Positions 33,807 through 48,720 of a stretch of DNA of 64,000 bases are shown one piece after another (positions within the stretch are counted from its first letter, which is position 1; every line of letters starts with the position of its first letter). The position numbers were made by a program, and so were the translations under genes. This DNA comes from Vigna angularis. Taxonomy: Eukaryota; Streptophyta; Magnoliopsida; Fabales; Fabaceae. The stretch is taken from the NCBI RefSeq assembly GCF_016808095.1, contig NC_068976.1, forward strand, positions 13,177,001-13,241,000, in the 5' to 3' direction. The notes under the pieces are model-generated. The model was not told the DNA's origin and searched no databases. It saw nothing but the letters and a program-made list of their open reading frames with translations.

Positions 33807-36179
33807 GATAATAATATCTTTATTTTGTCCTTTTTTTTATTTCATTACATGTGTTATGTTTTTAAGGATGGACATTGGACCTTAAGGACTTAGTGGCCTT
33901 AATCCAATAAGGGGTTCTTAACATCTTTCAAATTTAGGTTGACCTCAAGTCAGTATGTTTTACACTTTCTAAAACTTTCCCTTGATCTTGATCATATTTA
34001 TTGATTGCGTAATATGGATATTGAAAAGTTTTATCTTGTTTAGAAATACGTGTTATCTTAAAAATAACAAATTCTCTTAGGGTAGGTTAAAGGATTAATT
34101 TGATTTAGAAATTAATACTCATTGGTTTGAACAATTCCGGTTAGCTTGGGCTACATGTACTTTCAATTGTTATTTCTCATATTTAACTTCATTACTTTGA
34201 GTTATTTTAGAGAAATAAAAAATGGAAAATAAAAATTTCTATAGATTCCAAGTAGTTGAATTAGATAAACTAATATAAAAATTATTTGTTTTATGTATAT
34301 CATTTTGATATTTTTGTTTACTTGTTTCTTATTTTAATTAACATTATTATTATATTTTCTAGTTTTATTTTAATAGATAAATATTTTGAAAGCAAATTAT
34401 ATTGTATTTAAACAGGATTTCATAATTTAATCATATTGAAACTTCTTTAAAATTTTGCTATTTATTTTAAAAAAAAGTTAAGAAAAACATTTTAAGATCT
34501 ATTATGCGCCCTACATCTCATGTCCCTAAAAAAATACTATAGAAATTGAGATAGAATTTAAATTTAATGAATGAATTTATAGTTGATATATAAAAAATGA
34601 TAATTTGGTGTAAATTTTGATAATAACACCATGAATTTAACATCTATTTCTAGGGATAATTAATGGACCCACTAGGCTTCTTCTTCTTTTTTTCTGGTAA
34701 TTTTGCTATGATAAATGTTGTATACATTAAATTTTTATTAGGTATTCGTGTGGTAATCTCTAGGTTTAAATTAATAAAAACTTTTCATTAGTTCAAAATG
34801 TTATGCATCTAAATTTTCATAAAAATTAAATAATAATATTGTAAAAAAGAACTAGGGTAAAAGATTAGTTATTTTTTTTCTTTATTATCAACAAAGTTTC
34901 ATTATACATTGTTATCTTTCGAAATTTATCACTTAGTTTCCTTTTTTAATCCTCCTTCTCACTAAGTCTGAATTGGTCCTCTCTTTTTTTTTCTCCAATT
35001 CATTCATATCCTTCGCTATTTATCACAATCTTGCTGATTTGAACAAAGTTAGATAATAACTTCAAGAAGTTTATTTTCTTCATAGCACTTTTATGTACTC
35101 TGATATAATGTAATTTGAACAAGAATAAACATATTTCTAACAGGAGAAGTTTAAATCAAAACTCATTATCTTAAAGACAATTTTATTTAATGACTCGTTT
35201 CATCTAACTCTAACTCAATATTTTATTTATCGGTTGGTAATCTGTAGTTTAATCATAGTATTTTAAAATTCATAATACTTCTAACTTACAAACTAATATT
35301 TATGAAGAAAATGAAGAGTGTAAGGACTACTCGTCGTAGGAACGAGAATAAGTGCGTATTACAAAAGATATGTAGTCTCAAATTAGCTAAATTTATTATA
35401 AGAAAACTTAAAATTAACTTCTAAACTTACTCTAGAAGCAAAAGCTTATTATTATTTTTTTACCAAAAAGTTAAAAAGTGTAAACTTATTTTTAAATTTG
35501 TTAATAAATAAATATTTCTATCAATGTCGAATTAATGTCAAACTTAGTTGGTAGTGAATCCGCTTAATATTAAACATTAATAGAATCGAATTAGCCGACA
35601 TTAATAGAGTTCGTTTAATGTTTAACACTAATAAATTTCGCTTAATGTTTGACATCAATAGAGTTCACTTACTTTTTATCGTTAATAGAGTGGGATAAGT
35701 TGACTCTATTGCTATACCAATACATTCCATACACCTTCATATGAGTAATAAAGAAAGCAGGTCTCACTTGCATTTGGAACCACAAAATTGTGATTTAACA
35801 ATGATTTCTTAAAAATACTCTCATTCAATGAGGTTAAAGGACGAGCCATGATTAAAGGAAAACCAACAAAAATAAATGAAATTTGTATATCTTTGGAAAA
35901 CAAGTAGAAGCAAACATATTCCCATATACCCTTGTGATGCTTCCAAGCTAGAATTCGTAATAAAAAGTTCTCCCATTCACTTATCTAATGTAAGTGTCCA
36001 ATTAATAAACATAAATCATGAATTAAGCATGAATTAGGATTGAAATAGGTGTATAAGATATGTTTACGTTTAGCATGTGGATGAAAACATGCATGCACTA
36101 AATAAAGATGGAGTTTGTATTGAAAAGATACATTGAATGTAGGAGTTTGTAATATTTGATTTGGTTAAGAAAATGTATA
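33804..36179. other. Intergenic, no gene seen
   Basis: AT-rich. A short phrase near 35535-35690 repeats three to four times with the pattern TTTAATGTT...AACACTAATA (AAACATTAATAGAATCG, GTTTAACACTAATAAATTTCG, TTGACATCAATAGAGTT). No coding signal. Confidence 0.5.
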
Positions 36180-36660
36180 AGATTTTAGGAGTATGAAGGA
36201 AAAAGAGAGTGAGGTTCCGTGGGATTGGTGGTACCATTGGCGTACCATGTTGCTGCATGTTTTGTGGTGGGGCCCATTGTTGGTGAATGAGGTTTTGGCA
36301 TTTTGGAGAAGAAATGGAAGTAGGAATTTAGGGAAATAAACACAGCACGCGCGGAAAGTTGGGGTGTTGTGGTCATATTGGGGCGACATGTACACGTGGG
36401 CACCAACACTGACACGCGGAACACAGTTGTTACAACATGTTTCTCTGTGACGGAAAATGTGGTGGGGACCTGCCTATTTTTTATATATATATCCATCTTT
36501 TACTATAATTAAGAAACTACCCATTCACTCACTTATCCATTGTTACTTCTGTTTGAGGTTGAGGGTGGTCAAGCCAACCTTTGATAATACCACCCACCAT
36601 CCCTTCCTCTTGTCTATATAGTGACTCACGATAGTGGGCTGAACTATACTATACTATATA
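36180..36660. promoter_or_regulatory. Possible promoter-like island without a visible ORF
   Basis: Less AT-rich than its surroundings. It contains ACACGTGGGC (36394, a G-box type ACGTG core), CACGCGG, then CTATATAGTG (36614) followed by a pyrimidine-rich stretch (36665-36685). This looks like a core promoter and leader, but no ORF of note follows. It could belong to a non-coding transcript or be promoter debris. Confidence 0.3.
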
Positions 36661-36996
36661 TCGGACTTCTTTTTCCTCTCCATAATTAATTTATAAGTTA
36701 GCATTTAGGGTTTAATGAATAAGGATAAGGTTATTAATAAATAATTTTGCAAAGGGTTATATCTACTTAATTATAGTTAAAGATTTTACATCGATTAAAG
36801 TTTATCAATAATGTCACACAGATGTATTATACATATCAAATCAAGTTTCAAAGAAAGAGTAAATATGTAGTAATGGGGAGCTAACAAGATAGATTATTAT
36901 TTGGATATATTAGTAGATTATTAGAAAGTGACTTTTTAAGCATAATTCAACCCTACAAAACTGAAAATCGGTTTATAAGACAAAATTTGTATCTCA

Positions 36997-37002
<6 letters not shown>

Positions 37003-37066
<64 letters not shown>
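37003..37066. repeat. (TA)n microsatellite
   Basis: About 64 bp of TA dinucleotide. Confidence 0.97.
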
Positions 37067-37071
<5 letters not shown>

Positions 37072-38934
37072 TTGACTTTCTAACACACTCTTTCACGCGA
37101 CTTTCTAATTACATATAATTGAATGCAAATATCTTAAAAGTAAATTTTGTGAAATTGAATTAAACTTAAAGTTTATTTCTTAAATCAAAATTTTAAAATT
37201 TATCTTAACAAAATTTTTTATTATAATCAAACTATTAATAAATGTTTAATTTCATATTTAAGATGTACATGTGTCTTAGTGTGGAGGAAGTCTCGTAAAA
37301 ATCCTATATTATATAAGTAGGATAAACTTCATATTAAAAATCTTAAAGTAAACTTAGATTTAAAGTTAAATTCTATTAATCAATCCGTTATTTTCTACCT
37401 GTCTTAATGGTACATGTTGTTTCATTTGCTCCTACCAAATTCTTAGTTTGTTTTTGAAAATATCTATCTCACAACAACAAAAAAACAATCAAATACGTTA
37501 ATTATATTTGTCAAATGACATTTTTGTTGATATATTACATGTTTTGTATGATTATAGTTGAAAAAGATGTCGTCATAATAAGTTAATTACGCAATGAACA
37601 ACTTTTTAAAACGTGAGAGTATGAGTTTGAAAGAAAAGCAAGGAGAAAAGGTAAATATTAAAGAGAAAAAAATGTGGGAAAATGTGTAGTTGACATTGTT
37701 ATTTTAATGAAAAAGCAAGGATGAAGAGGAGAAATACTTGGAATGCACCATGAGTTTAGATGCGTATGGGAATGATAAAATCGAAACGTGGGCATGAAAA
37801 TAATATAAAAGTAGTTTAGAATAAGGATTTTGTGTAGGACCATGAATGCAATAAATTGTTGGAGTGGCAGATTGAGGGTTGAGTTGAGCGTGGGTAAACT
37901 CCACTAAGGATTTTGTGGAGAATCCACTCTTAAATTTGCATGTCCTAGCTAGTGAGTACTTACTCACTTCTACTGTCCTTATTCCTCATCATCACCACCA
38001 ATCCCTTTTTCCATTTCTTTACCTCTTTCTCTTTCAAACACGTAATAACTATTTATACTTCACCACCTTCTTTATCACAATTTTTAAAACAATTATTATC
38101 TTCTTATAATTCATAATTTATAAATTTATTACTTAAGATATATATATATTATCTTAAATCATTACTTTCGTTAGGTTCAAGTTAGGAAAAACCCTAATTT
38201 TTTGGCAGCAAAAGAAGAAAGAGATAATGATGATAGGTGAGTGACTTCTTTTTGCTAGTGGTTTTGAAATTTGAATTAACTATACCTCACAGTTTCATAT
38301 GGTTGAAGAATCTTTGAAGTACACGTTTCTGGAAATGGTGGTTGTGGGATAAACAGAGAAGATTTTAGTAACAACAACAGCCAGATATTAGTTGCTATGT
38401 TGGTGCTCAATACTTTATCATCATCACAATAATAATAATCATATATAGAAAAAAGGGATAGTGGGGAGTACTAATAGGAAAGTCATAACAGTGAAATGAA
38501 TATGAAACTTATTTAATTGAGATACATGAATTTAAATTACATTTGAGATAAGATAAAGTTATATTGAGGTGCCAACTTTACCTATAGTTATTTTGAGTTT
38601 AGTTAAGTTTAAATTTTACATTCTTAATTGGTATCAACATATTTTAAATTCGTGTTGGGTCTTCTATTACTTGTTATTGGATTTTTCTAGTTTGATGTTT
38701 GAGATATCCAACGATTGAAATTGAAATTATGGTATGGGTTGGACAGTATGACGTCAATTAAAAGCTAAATTAAATTATAATACAGTGAATTGTAAATCTT
38801 ATTTTATAAACTAATCTTATTAAAATTCACTTCTAACAAAAAAAAAATATTATGGAGAATTGAAGTTTAATTTCGGTATGTTAGTGTAATCATACTTAAA
38901 TTATTTAGTTTTTGTTATATTAGAACGTAAGGAA
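37067..38934. other. Intergenic, no gene seen
   Basis: AT-rich with a more mixed stretch at 37620-38420 that has promoter- or leader-like pyrimidine runs (37980-38040) and CACACGTAATAAC. Only short ORFs are present, none with recognisable motifs. Confidence 0.45.
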
Positions 38935-39235
38935 AGTTCGACACACGTAGGTCTTTACAATGATAAGATATTCTTCGTCTTGGGCTAAACTTTTATGATT
39001 TTACTTTTGGTACAACTCCAAAAGACCTTTTACCAAGGGAGATATCTTATGTGTATAAACTCATATCCATATTGATACCAATTGTAGGGAGGTTCGACAC
39101 ACACACAAATCTCTACAATGGTAAGATAGTGTCCGCTTTGGGCTAAGCCCTCACGGGATTTGTTTTTAGTACTACTCCAAAAGACTTCTTACCAAGGGTA
39201 TCTTATGTGTATATAAACTCATATACATCTCTTGT
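38935..39235. repeat. Two tandem copies of a roughly 145-bp repeat
   Basis: Copy 1 (38935-39065) and copy 2 (39090-39230) both run GTTCGACACAC, ACAATG(A/G)TAAGATA, TTGGGCTAA, ACTCCAAAAGAC, TTACCAAGG, ATCTTATGTGTAT, AAACTCATAT. From memory this resembles a widespread legume repeat with transposon-end character. The host element could not be bounded. Confidence 0.75.
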
Positions 39236-42388
<3,153 letters not shown>

Positions 42389-42668
42389 TGGAGGTTAATT
42401 CGTTAGTAACGTGTTTTTATTTTTAAAATTTAGCATTGACTAACCAACATTAAATAAAACTTAATTTTAGTATTAATTTAACTTTTGTTGGTTTGGCTAA
42501 TGCTAATGACATTAACTTAAAAAATATACAATGCTTTAATATTCAATTAATATAAACAAAAAAAAATTATAATAGATGAAGGAGATGAGTATAGGTGAAG
42601 AAGATAAATATTGATGAGGGAGACTAATGTAGATGAAAGAGATAAGGAAAAAATATAAGTAAAGGATA

Positions 42669-42762
42669 TGTACGTAGATGAAAAAGATCAGAAGGAGATA
42701 AATGTTGGTGAAAGATACGTAGATGAAAAAGATAAGAAGGAGATAAATGTTGGTGAAAGAGA
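42669..42762. repeat. Two tandem copies of a roughly 46-bp unit
   Basis: TACGTAGATGAAAAAGAT, AGAAGGAGATAAATGTTGG and TGAAAGA occur twice in a row, within a longer purine-rich tract (42570-42830) of GATGAAGGAGAT-like words. Confidence 0.85.
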
Positions 42763-44506
42763 TGAGTATCGCTAAAAAAGATAAGTGTGATAAGATTTAT
42801 GAATATAAATGAAGAAGATTAGTGTGATGAGATTCATATAAAATGTAGAAAACAAAATTAAGAGTGAGAAAGTTTGTTATCTTTAAATTTAGATTTTTAA
42901 ATTAAAAATCTACAATTCATATTCGTTGTAAAAAATGTACGCATATTCAAAACCTATAACTCATCGTATGTTAAACAAACACTAACTTATTTATTCTAAT
43001 TAGTGTTATACTAACCTTTTCATTTTTATTAGTGTCTTTAGATAATATATTAATTTATTTAATAACAAAAATAAGAGTAATTTGTGTTTTTCCAATCTTT
43101 TTTAAATATGATACTAACACAAATATTTATTTATTAAAAGAACCTAAAATTAGTTTTACACTTTTTAATTTTCTTTTAAATATTCATCTTTTATGTTGTG
43201 TTAGAATTTACTTAACTAAATCTAGTAGCATCACACATGACAAAAGCTAATATTTGAAAACTGAATTTATGTTTTCTTTTAGTGATAAAAGTATTATTTA
43301 AAGTGAAAATAAATTTATTACTTTTTTGTGATAATGTATATATTAAAATAATATCGTATTTGTTGAGTTTATCGAGGAAGAAGTTCACCGAAAAAGTACA
43401 ATACCAATGAGATCTAAGCTCAACCATATAAGGAATTGACACCACTTTCTATCTAAAAGCTTAAGACAATGAGATAATGGATCTTTCATTTTTATATAGT
43501 GTTCTACTTTCTCATTTCTATTTAATGTAGGACTTAAACTCACACTTGGATTCCCAACCGTATCAAAATCTGAGATTTGTTATGATTATTATCTCATTAT
43601 TAAGGTTAATGTTGAATCATCCACATATTACTTAATTTCATGCTCAAAATAATTTTTTTATGACGTGAATAAGCGTGTTTAATATCTTACTCAACTAAAA
43701 ATAATATTAAATTATATTATTTAAATAGAATACAAACATTATTTAAAAAAATAATTAAGTGACATTAGATATAAACTGAGGAATAAAGGTGTTGTAATAA
43801 AATTGAATTTAATTAATGGTGGTAAATGAGATAATGAAAGAAGTGTACTTAGATAATGAGAAAAGTTGGAAAAGTTGTTAGAAGTTGGAGTTTAACAAGG
43901 AATCTTTTCCTTGATAATGTGAGAGGGACTTTTGAAGACAAATCCACAAAACACAAAAACATCCCCAGAATCATTTTCATGAACTTTATGTGCAAAATTC
44001 AATTCAGATGCAAGAACATACTTTTACACAATGTCTCCCTAGAGTCAATGCCTTTAATCATTTCCATTTACACATTTTTTATGACTTTCCTTTTGTCAAA
44101 CCTTTTCAAATATCATCAATTAGTTGCTGCCTCTGTTCATTTTCTGTGCGGTACAGCCTAAAAGTTCTTTTACTTAATTATACTTAATCTACTAACAACG
44201 TTTTAATCATTAAATATGCTCCTAGATTCATTGTATTTTACATTTTTCCATATACCTTAATCAACTAGATTATATCTTTAAAACGTCATTTTACTATTTT
44301 TGTTCTTCATTTAATAATAAAACATAGTGTGCCGTCCTATTCCTTTTTATATATATATTCTCTTATTCTGCAGATTTTATCAGTTCGGGAAGATAAGATC
44401 AAATAGTACATGATACAGATTTTTCTTAGATATTATGAGAGATTTTATGTTTATGCATGCACTAAGGACAGAGAATAATTCCGTAGTATAAAAATCAAAT
44501 TACTAA
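42763..44506. other. Intergenic, no gene seen
   Basis: Bases 43360-43600 contain CAATGAGATCTAAGCTCAACC and TTTAATGTAGGACTTAAACTC, phrases resembling worn LTR or MITE ends. A 101-codon ORF at 43856-44161 has no motif I recognise. Confidence 0.45.
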
Positions 44507-44783
44507 CTCTTTGTTCACTTGAATGGATTTGAAGGAGAGTGATTGAGTGGATTTAAGAGAATTTGAAGATAAATTTTTTATTGTTTATTTGAATGAATTT
44601 GAAAGCAACGTTTGTGATAACTAGTGTAGGATTTGATTGATGTGATAGATTAAAAAAATTTATTTCTAAATCCACTCTCACCTACCTCCAAATCCACTCA
44701 AATAAACAACAACAAAATTTATTTTTAAATCCTCTCAAATTCATTCAATCACTCTTCCCAAATTCATTCAAGTGAACAAAGCC
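44507..44783. mobile_element. Tourist-type MITE (PIF/Harbinger-like) with TAA duplication
   Basis: The 277-bp element has arms of about 95 bp. The left arm runs CTTTGTTCACTTGAATGGAT..., and the right arm is its inverse ending ATTCATTCAAGTGAACAAAG. TAA flanks both ends (44504-44506 and 44784-44786), the 3-bp duplication typical of PIF/Harbinger. Non-coding. Confidence 0.82.
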
Positions 44784-44786
44784 TAA

Positions 44787-47700
44787 GGAAACATTATCAG
44801 TTTTTATTTATTTTATAACCAAGAGGCAACAAACAAAAAAAAATTAAAATATTTCAAAGAAATTACTCGGCTGGTGCCTTTCTAATGTATGGAGTATATA
44901 AACATAATTAAAATAAGAGGCTACAAACTTCGACCTATAAATCAACTCAAATAATTGCTATATATGTAAGAAGGCAATTTGTATAAGAATAGTACTATAA
45001 ATGCACTTACTTTAACACTTTTTTTTAACTAGAGAGCTACAAGCAAGATTAATTAATATATTTTAAGGTATAAATGTTTTAGAAAAAGTGTTATTAATTT
45101 TCATTTAAATAGATATATTAGTAATATACTGTTAGACAAGTTTTTGGTTGATTATTTATTGAATGTTATTTATGGGTTAATTAGTAATTTGATTTTTATT
45201 ATATTTATGATTAATTTTGATATTTTATCGCTTTACTCAATTGGATTTTAATATTTGTTAAATAAAATTAATTTGGTCTTTATGTTAATTAAATTGATGC
45301 TAAAAAATATTATGTATCATGAAAAGTGGAAAAAAATGAGTAAAGGTGGAGGAAGACAGAAGAACTTGAAAGAATGAGGAGAGAGAAAAATGAAAAAAAA
45401 GTAAATAAAAAAAATTATAATAAAAGATGAACTAATTTTGATATGTGACACTTTTATAATAAATTTGTGTCAATTAAAAAAAGAATTCAATTATCTATTT
45501 AACAAATATTTGAAGTCAATTTAGTAAAATATAAAAATAAAAATAAAAATAAATTATAACCTATAATTACTAATTAAACTGTTTATTATAATTATAATAA
45601 AATATATAAAGCTTGATTGCGTTAATTTGATTTGACTCAACAGGTAAAACAAAACATGAAAACAAAATACTAGTTTAAAAAAACATTAGATCTATATTAA
45701 GCTTGACATTATTATATATATTAAGCTTGACATTATTATATAAACAAAATACTAGTATACAATCTATTTTTTCTTTTAAAATTATAAAACATTGGTAAAA
45801 AAATATTTGAGTTAAATTAGGTTGGTCGGATTTGACCAACCAACAAACTAAACGAAATAATAAAATTTGGTTTTTAAAAGGTTAATCCACTTGATAACTC
45901 AACATTTTATGAATCTAGCTTTCTTGTCACACATTGTCCTTTTTTATATTTAAATGTTTTAGGTGAAAATAAGTATTCGTGCCCAATAATATTAGAATAA
46001 AAAACACGAATTAAACAATAATGTAATTGTCGCTGATAATAGTTTTAGCTTGTAAGATTCTTTGTTTGAACTAAAATCTTGTGGTGACAACAAAGACAGA
46101 TTCCACATTAATTTATTTCTTTTGTTTAAAAAAAAATCTTAAAGTAGGATTGAACATTTCTACACTTACGTAGTATTAATCATAATTTTAATATAAACTA
46201 GAGAATATTCATATAGTATCTGCAAATTGATAGTTTGATATCCAACCATAGCAACTTTAATTATTTGAGTATAATCTTGATAGCACTTGAAATTTGAATT
46301 TCTGATTGATTTTCGTATCTTGGATGATGTCAACAACAAATACATATCACATCCAAAACTAATTTTTCAAATCTTCTTTCTTCTGACTCTCTTTGTCATG
46401 GAATATCAATCTTACGGTCGAATCATCCTCAATTCATTCAAAATTTTCAAATGCTAATTTGTTGAAGTAAAGATTGGATTAAAATATTTTATTTGCTAAA
46501 AGAAGCAAATGGGAGACAAATTCCGGCGTGAAATCATAATTTAAATGTCGTGTTAAGAAAGATGCTCAGGTTTATTGTACCGCCATACTCATAAGATTAT
46601 TCTATTAATGGTGCATAGTAGTATTTTATATATATATAATTCTATTTATACATGAAAGAAAAATAATTTATGTTGATATGAAGATGGATTTAAGGAAGTG
46701 AATTTGAGAAGAAAAGCAAAATTAATTAATATGAGATTGTTTTGATCAAAGGAAAGATGGTGTGAAATGAAAGGATTTGAAATAAATTTTTATGAAAGTG
46801 GTGTGATATATTTGATAAATTAGAAAAATATTTTAATAGATAAAATGAAATTATTATTATTTCATCTTTTATGATAAATGAAATTTAAATTTAGATATAA
46901 TTAGTGTAAATTATTATTACTATCACTAAACATTATTATTATTAAATATATTAAATTCTTTTTCTGAAAAGGTGTTTTTTATTCTTCATGCATCAAACAT
47001 AGCCATATTTTTCTTTCTCACATTGTTATTCTTAAGTATATTACACAAACTTAATAACATATACAAAACTAATTGAGATTTAAAAAAAATTGTAGCTTTC
47101 TCAAACTTATGTTCCTAGAATCAAATTAAAGATAATCGAATAAATAACCTAATGCAAAAAAAATTAATTCAATTAGGTAAGTATGAGAAAAGTTATGTAC
47201 TAAACAAAGTTGTCAACAACCTAAACTATAAGAATCTTAAGAAAAAAAATGCTCTAACTACACATCTTCAATCAAAGACCCCAATAGAAAAAAACAAAGA
47301 ATCATATGTCTTTAACCTTCTATAAATATTTCAACTTGACCTAACACTTAACGAAACAGAAATTCAAATTTTTTCGAGATGACTCAGAGTAGGAAAACCT
47401 TACTTGCCCAATGTGAGGACGACTCACCCAACAAGAAAACCTCTCTGGAATCTTACCAAATTTGATTTTTGGTTCTTGCCTAGCGAAAATAGGCACTCTC
47501 AATGAGTTTGCATATCGTAGAAACTCAATATCTATATTTTCAAGACAAATCTAGCCACACCAACACCCAAGTGTCATGTTTGTAGAAATCACTTATATTA
47601 CTTAACCAAATTTATTTATAGAATAAATACTAGAAGACCCCCAAATTTCCAACACCATTTAAAGTTATGACATTTAAGTTTCATGCATCTCAACTTAAAA

Positions 47701-48433
47701 TAAAAAACCAATGATCTTACATCTTGATTTCATAAACACAACTTACTAATTTACAGGAAAACAATTCAAAACAACAAGTAACTTAAAATTAAACCAAACT
47801 TAGTCTCCCTCGCCTTAATTGATGTCCTTTTAAGTACCTTAAATAATTTCACAACTTTTTCTCACAAAAACCCGACCTACACATATAAGAAGGTTAAATA
47901 AATTATTTGGGTACAGGGATGGATTCACTAGCATGTTGAGAGTCTTATGGAATGAAAATGGATCACATGCAACTTAAATATACACCGGAAGGTAGAAATC
48001 ACAAACTGAACTTGTAGAAACAAGATAGAACAAAAATTTACTCTAACCACGATTTTGACTAGCTAGAATGGAAGAGTTGTCTGCAAGGATTCCAACAACA
48101 ATATCTGCTTATAGAAAAGATGATATTTGAGTGAAATATTGAAGAGAGAAGATGGAAATCATTGGAGAGGTTTCAGAGGAATGAAAGAAACTTCCTCTGT
48201 GTTTACTTGCTATGATGTTATAAGGAGGGTATTTTAAGGATCTCACTATCGACACCATGATACAACTATCACCATACAAACCCTAAGACACCATAACAAT
48301 CATGCGACTAGAAAAATACAATCACCACAACACCATAATAATCCCACAAAACCACCTCCAACCCCACAAAATCACCCTAGCCACCACCAACAAGTTTCAC
48401 CACGACAACGCACCATCATTGTCACAAGACCAA
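44787..48433. other. Intergenic, no gene seen
   Basis: Mostly AT-rich. A 27-bp phrase (ATTAAGCTTGACATTATTAT) is duplicated near 45697-45740. Bases 48240-48430 are CCA/CAA-rich on the plus strand (ACCACAACACCATAATAATC), an unusual strand bias just before the Copia insertion. No coding signal. Confidence 0.5.
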
Positions 48434-48438
48434 CACTA

Positions 48439-48634
48439 TATTAGAAAGTAAATCGTAAATCAGAAAGTTTAACTTCTTTAACTCACATTTGACAGTAAGC
48501 ACTTTGTATATATACTCTGTTTTCCTAATATGCAATACATCTCGTATTCACTATCTCTGCATTGATTTTCTCTCTTCTTGTGCTCTCTCTCTCTCTCTCT
48601 CTTTTGCTACCACACACTCTAGCAATCCCTATCA
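48439..48634 (+). repeat. 5' LTR of the Copia element
   Basis: 196 bp, containing TATATATACTCTG (TATA-like) and a (CT)n run before the CCACACACTCTAGC end region. Starts TATTAGAAAG. Confidence 0.93.
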
Positions 48635-48635
48635 G

Positions 48636-48648
48636 TGGTATTCAGAGC
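48636..48648 (+). other. Primer binding site
   Basis: TGGTATTCAGAGC one base after the LTR matches the initiator-Met tRNA site TGGTATCAGAGC with one extra T. The extra base may be a decay mutation. Confidence 0.8.
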
Positions 48649-48720
48649 TAGGTTTCTGAACCTAGCAGAAGCCATTCTTAGCAAGAAATTATGCTGTGAA
48701 GAAATCGTTGCGTTTGAAGA

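Noticed and set aside
33679..33893. ORFs of Ile-Tyr repeats, also at 41005-41196 and 42211-42426
   Set aside because: These are readings through (TA)n microsatellites, not genes.
48434..48438. CACTA at the Copia borders as evidence for a CACTA transposon
   Set aside because: It is the 5-bp target duplication of the LTR element. The inner ends are LTRs with a primer site and polypurine tract.
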